This document shows positions 49,737 through 51,334 of a DNA stretch of 51,334 bases, in pieces (positions within the stretch are counted from its first letter, which is position 1; every line of letters begins with the position of its first letter). Both the position numbers and the translations under genes were made by a program. The notes beneath the pieces are model-generated. The model made no database searches and was not told the origin of the DNA. It saw only the letters and a list, made by a program, of their open reading frames with translations. This stretch comes from Asaia bogorensis. Its GTDB lineage: Bacteria; Pseudomonadota; Alphaproteobacteria; Reyranellales; Reyranellaceae. Where the stretch lies: the NCBI GenBank assembly GCA_945905835.1, contig CAMDQJ010000013.1, forward strand, positions 1 through 51,334, read 5' to 3'.

Positions 49737-49796
49737 GCCGCAGAATACCGCGGCGGACAAACGCCGTACATTCCCCGCGGCGCATTCCTGAATGGC

Positions 49797-51233
49797 TCAG
49801 GATGAGGCTAGCAACACCGCCACTGCAGCAAGTCCGGTGAGCAGCGGCGGCAGGGCGAGCGGCCAGGCGCGGCGGTAGAGCGCCGCTTCGGCGCCGGCCA
49901 GCGACAGCAGGGCGGCACCCATCGAGACGCGGATCGGCGACAGCATGGTGAGGTTGGTGCAGACGCTATTCTGGACCGCGGCGATCCACGCCGGGTCGAC
50001 CTCGGTGGCGCGGGCGAGGCCGGTCACCATCGGCATCAGCATGGCGTTGGCCGCCGCCCCGCCGCCGGTCAGGAAGCCGCCGACGCCGGCGAACACCGGC
50101 ACGGCCAGCGCCGCGCTGCGGCCGGCGGCGGCGCGCAGGGCCTCGGCGATCTGCTGGGCCATGCCCGAGCCGACATAGAGCTCGGCCATGATGATGAAGG
50201 CCAGCGTCACGGCACAGGCGCGCCACGCGCTTTGCGCGGTCGCGGCGAGGATGCGGCCGAGCGGCGCGCGTGCGGCCGTGGCGACCACAAGGCCGATCGC
50301 CAGCAGCCAGAAGCCGGGTGCATAGAGCGGCGCGAAGGCCGGCTGGTTGTCGAACGGCTTCAGCGCCCATAGCGGCTTCAGCAGATCGCGCAGCGGCGGC
50401 ACCAGGCGGGTGGCGCAGAGCGCCAGGGTCAGCGCGACATAGGGCGCGTTGCGGCGGAGCGCTGCGAGCAGATGGGCTGCGTCGGGGCGGCCCGCATCCT
50501 GCCAGTCGCCGCGCCAGAAGCGCAGTGCCAGCAGCAGCGCCGTCGGCGCCGCACCCGCGATCTCGATGTCGCTGAAGCGGTTGGCGAGCCAGACCAGGAC
50601 AAGCAGCAGGGCGGTCGATGTGGCGTCGTCGAGCTTCTGCGTCCACGACGCCGGCACGCCGGCCTCGCGGGCGAAGCGCCAGTAGAGCACGAGGTAGAAC
50701 GCGTGGATCGGGACCTGCAGCACGGCGGCGCTGAGGCCGAGCTGGTTGGCCGGCAGGCCGGCCAGCGCGGCGCCGACGGTGGTGCCGATGGCAAGCGCGC
50801 CCCACGGCACCAGCGACTGGCTGTAGAGGCCGAGCAGCAGCGCCGGCACGCCGCCCAAACCGAGGTGCCGCAGCGCGGTTAGCGCGATGATGTAGCCGAT
50901 GCCGAAGCCGGTCACCGATTCGCCGAATGGCGCCAGCAGGAAGCACACCGCCCACAGCCGGCGCGGGTTGGCGGCGAGCGGCCCGCCGTCGGCCGCGGCG
51001 TTGCGGGCCTGCAGGCAGCGATGGAAGAACATGCCCGAGACGATGATGGCGACGACGTGCCAGGAGAGCCACAGCCCGGCCGGGATCTCGCGGGCGAGCA
51101 GGGCGCCGGAAAAACCCGAGACGGCGAGCGTGGCCGCAAGGCCCGCGATGCCGGCGGCGAGCGCGCTGGCGCGGCCCGAGGCGAGCAGGCCGAGCACGAG
51201 CACGAGAGGGGCGAGCGCCAGGAATGTGTCCAT
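49797..51233 (-). CDS. L-lactate permease (LctP)-family transporter
   Basis: A 478-aa membrane protein with about 12-14 hydrophobic helices. Family-like segments are 'LLAPFGESVTGFGIGYIIAL' (conserved 'E..tGFG') and 'VFAGVGGFLTGGGAAANAML' (conserved 'G...tGs...aN'). LctP proteins import lactate or glycolate; this shorter member may take other hydroxycarboxylates. The start at 51233 (MDTFLALAP) is chosen because the preceding 26 residues are not membrane-like. No adjacent lactate dehydrogenase. Confidence 0.87.
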   Translation of the reverse strand: MDTFLALAPLVLVLGLLASGRASALAAGIAGLAATLAVSGFSGALLAREIPAGLWLSWHVVAIIVSGMFFHRCLQARNAAADGGPLAANPRRLWAVCFLLAPFGESVTGFGIGYIIALTALRHLGLGGVPALLLGLYSQSLVPWGALAIGTTVGAALAGLPANQLGLSAAVLQVPIHAFYLVLYWRFAREAGVPASWTQKLDDATSTALLLVLVWLANRFSDIEIAGAAPTALLLALRFWRGDWQDAGRPDAAHLLAALRRNAPYVALTLALCATRLVPPLRDLLKPLWALKPFDNQPAFAPLYAPGFWLLAIGLVVATAARAPLGRILAATAQSAWRACAVTLAFIIMAELYVGSGMAQQIAEALRAAAGRSAALAVPVFAGVGGFLTGGGAAANAMLMPMVTGLARATEVDPAWIAAVQNSVCTNLTMLSPIRVSMGAALLSLAGAEAALYRRAWPLALPPLLTGLAAVAVLLASS

Positions 51234-51334
51234 CGCGCGGCGCACTCTATAGGGATCGCGCAAAACATACTTCGGCCGCGACTGCAGCGCGCTTGTCGCG
51301 CCGTCCGCCAAAGTCCATATCTATAATGTGAACA
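51234..51334. other. Intergenic edge of the window
   Basis: About 100 bases upstream of the permease start, less GC-rich toward the end. On the minus strand a TATAGAT-like element lies near 51321-51327; it could be part of a promoter, but the matching -35 region would be outside or at the edge. No gene is seen. Confidence 0.3.

Overview
The window is high-GC DNA with compact operons in which most start codons overlap the previous stop (ATGA, GTGA, TGATG, TAGTG). Gene content points to an alphaproteobacterium: a Bug-type (TctC) solute receptor, a DUF3035 lipoprotein, paired M16 peptidases, an endonuclease-type MutL, queuosine genes and bactofilins. The style suggests a soil or aquatic Rhodospirillales/Reyranella-like genome, but this is inference and no marker here fixes the taxon.

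Layout. 1-10.2 kb: transport and small metabolism. It holds a Bug receptor, an MFS transporter, a CobW-type GTPase, a CHAD protein, a luciferase-like oxidoreductase with flavin reductase, tRNA-Gln(TTG), two PaaI thioesterases, an ABC substrate-binding gene broken by an amber codon, and an ArsR regulator. 10.2-13.0 kb: DUF6285/phosphotransferase pair, MaoC hydratase, ribF. 13.0-23.8 kb: an accessory stretch between ribF and ileS, which are neighbours in many proteobacteria. It carries a broken gamma-glutamylcyclotransferase, secreted proteins of unknown role, a 2OG-Fe(II) oxygenase-like protein, an HpaB-type flavin monooxygenase, a bactofilin fused to a RodZ-like helix-turn-helix plus membrane helix, a truncated second bactofilin, a sugar-type ABC operon (two permeases and a binding protein, no ATPase) flanked by 40-base direct repeats, gene fragments, a truncated tyrosine recombinase and a tRNA 3' end that looks like an attachment site. 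23.8-33.7 kb: core block ileS-lspA-DUF3035-M16-M16-pgi-mutL, closely packed. 33.7-39.3 kb: a 503-aa orphan, a DUF433/DUF5615 toxin-antitoxin pair, and an operon of GATase, pseudouridine synthase, rsmD and histidine phosphatase. 39.3-51.3 kb: two acyl-CoA dehydrogenases, tadA, a frameshifted ABC binding protein, queF-queG, a ferredoxin-NADP reductase, a family-5 peptide-binding protein with a truncated paralog joined to a glutathione S-transferase fragment, a 3-hydroxyisobutyrate dehydrogenase-type enzyme, and an LctP-type permease.

Broken genes are frequent. Four genes each lack a single base (near 13122, 15637, 18142 and 43114), two carry in-frame amber codons (8605 and 13210), and several are truncated at junctions (about 7241, 19066, 22690, 22873 and 48285). 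Real decay and base-call errors cannot be separated from the sequence alone.

The most interesting items are the bactofilin-RodZ-like fusion (18067-18858), the apparent CTG start of the first M16 peptidase (27795; any ATG/GTG/TTG start would lose its zinc motif), and the mosaic island between ribF and ileS.
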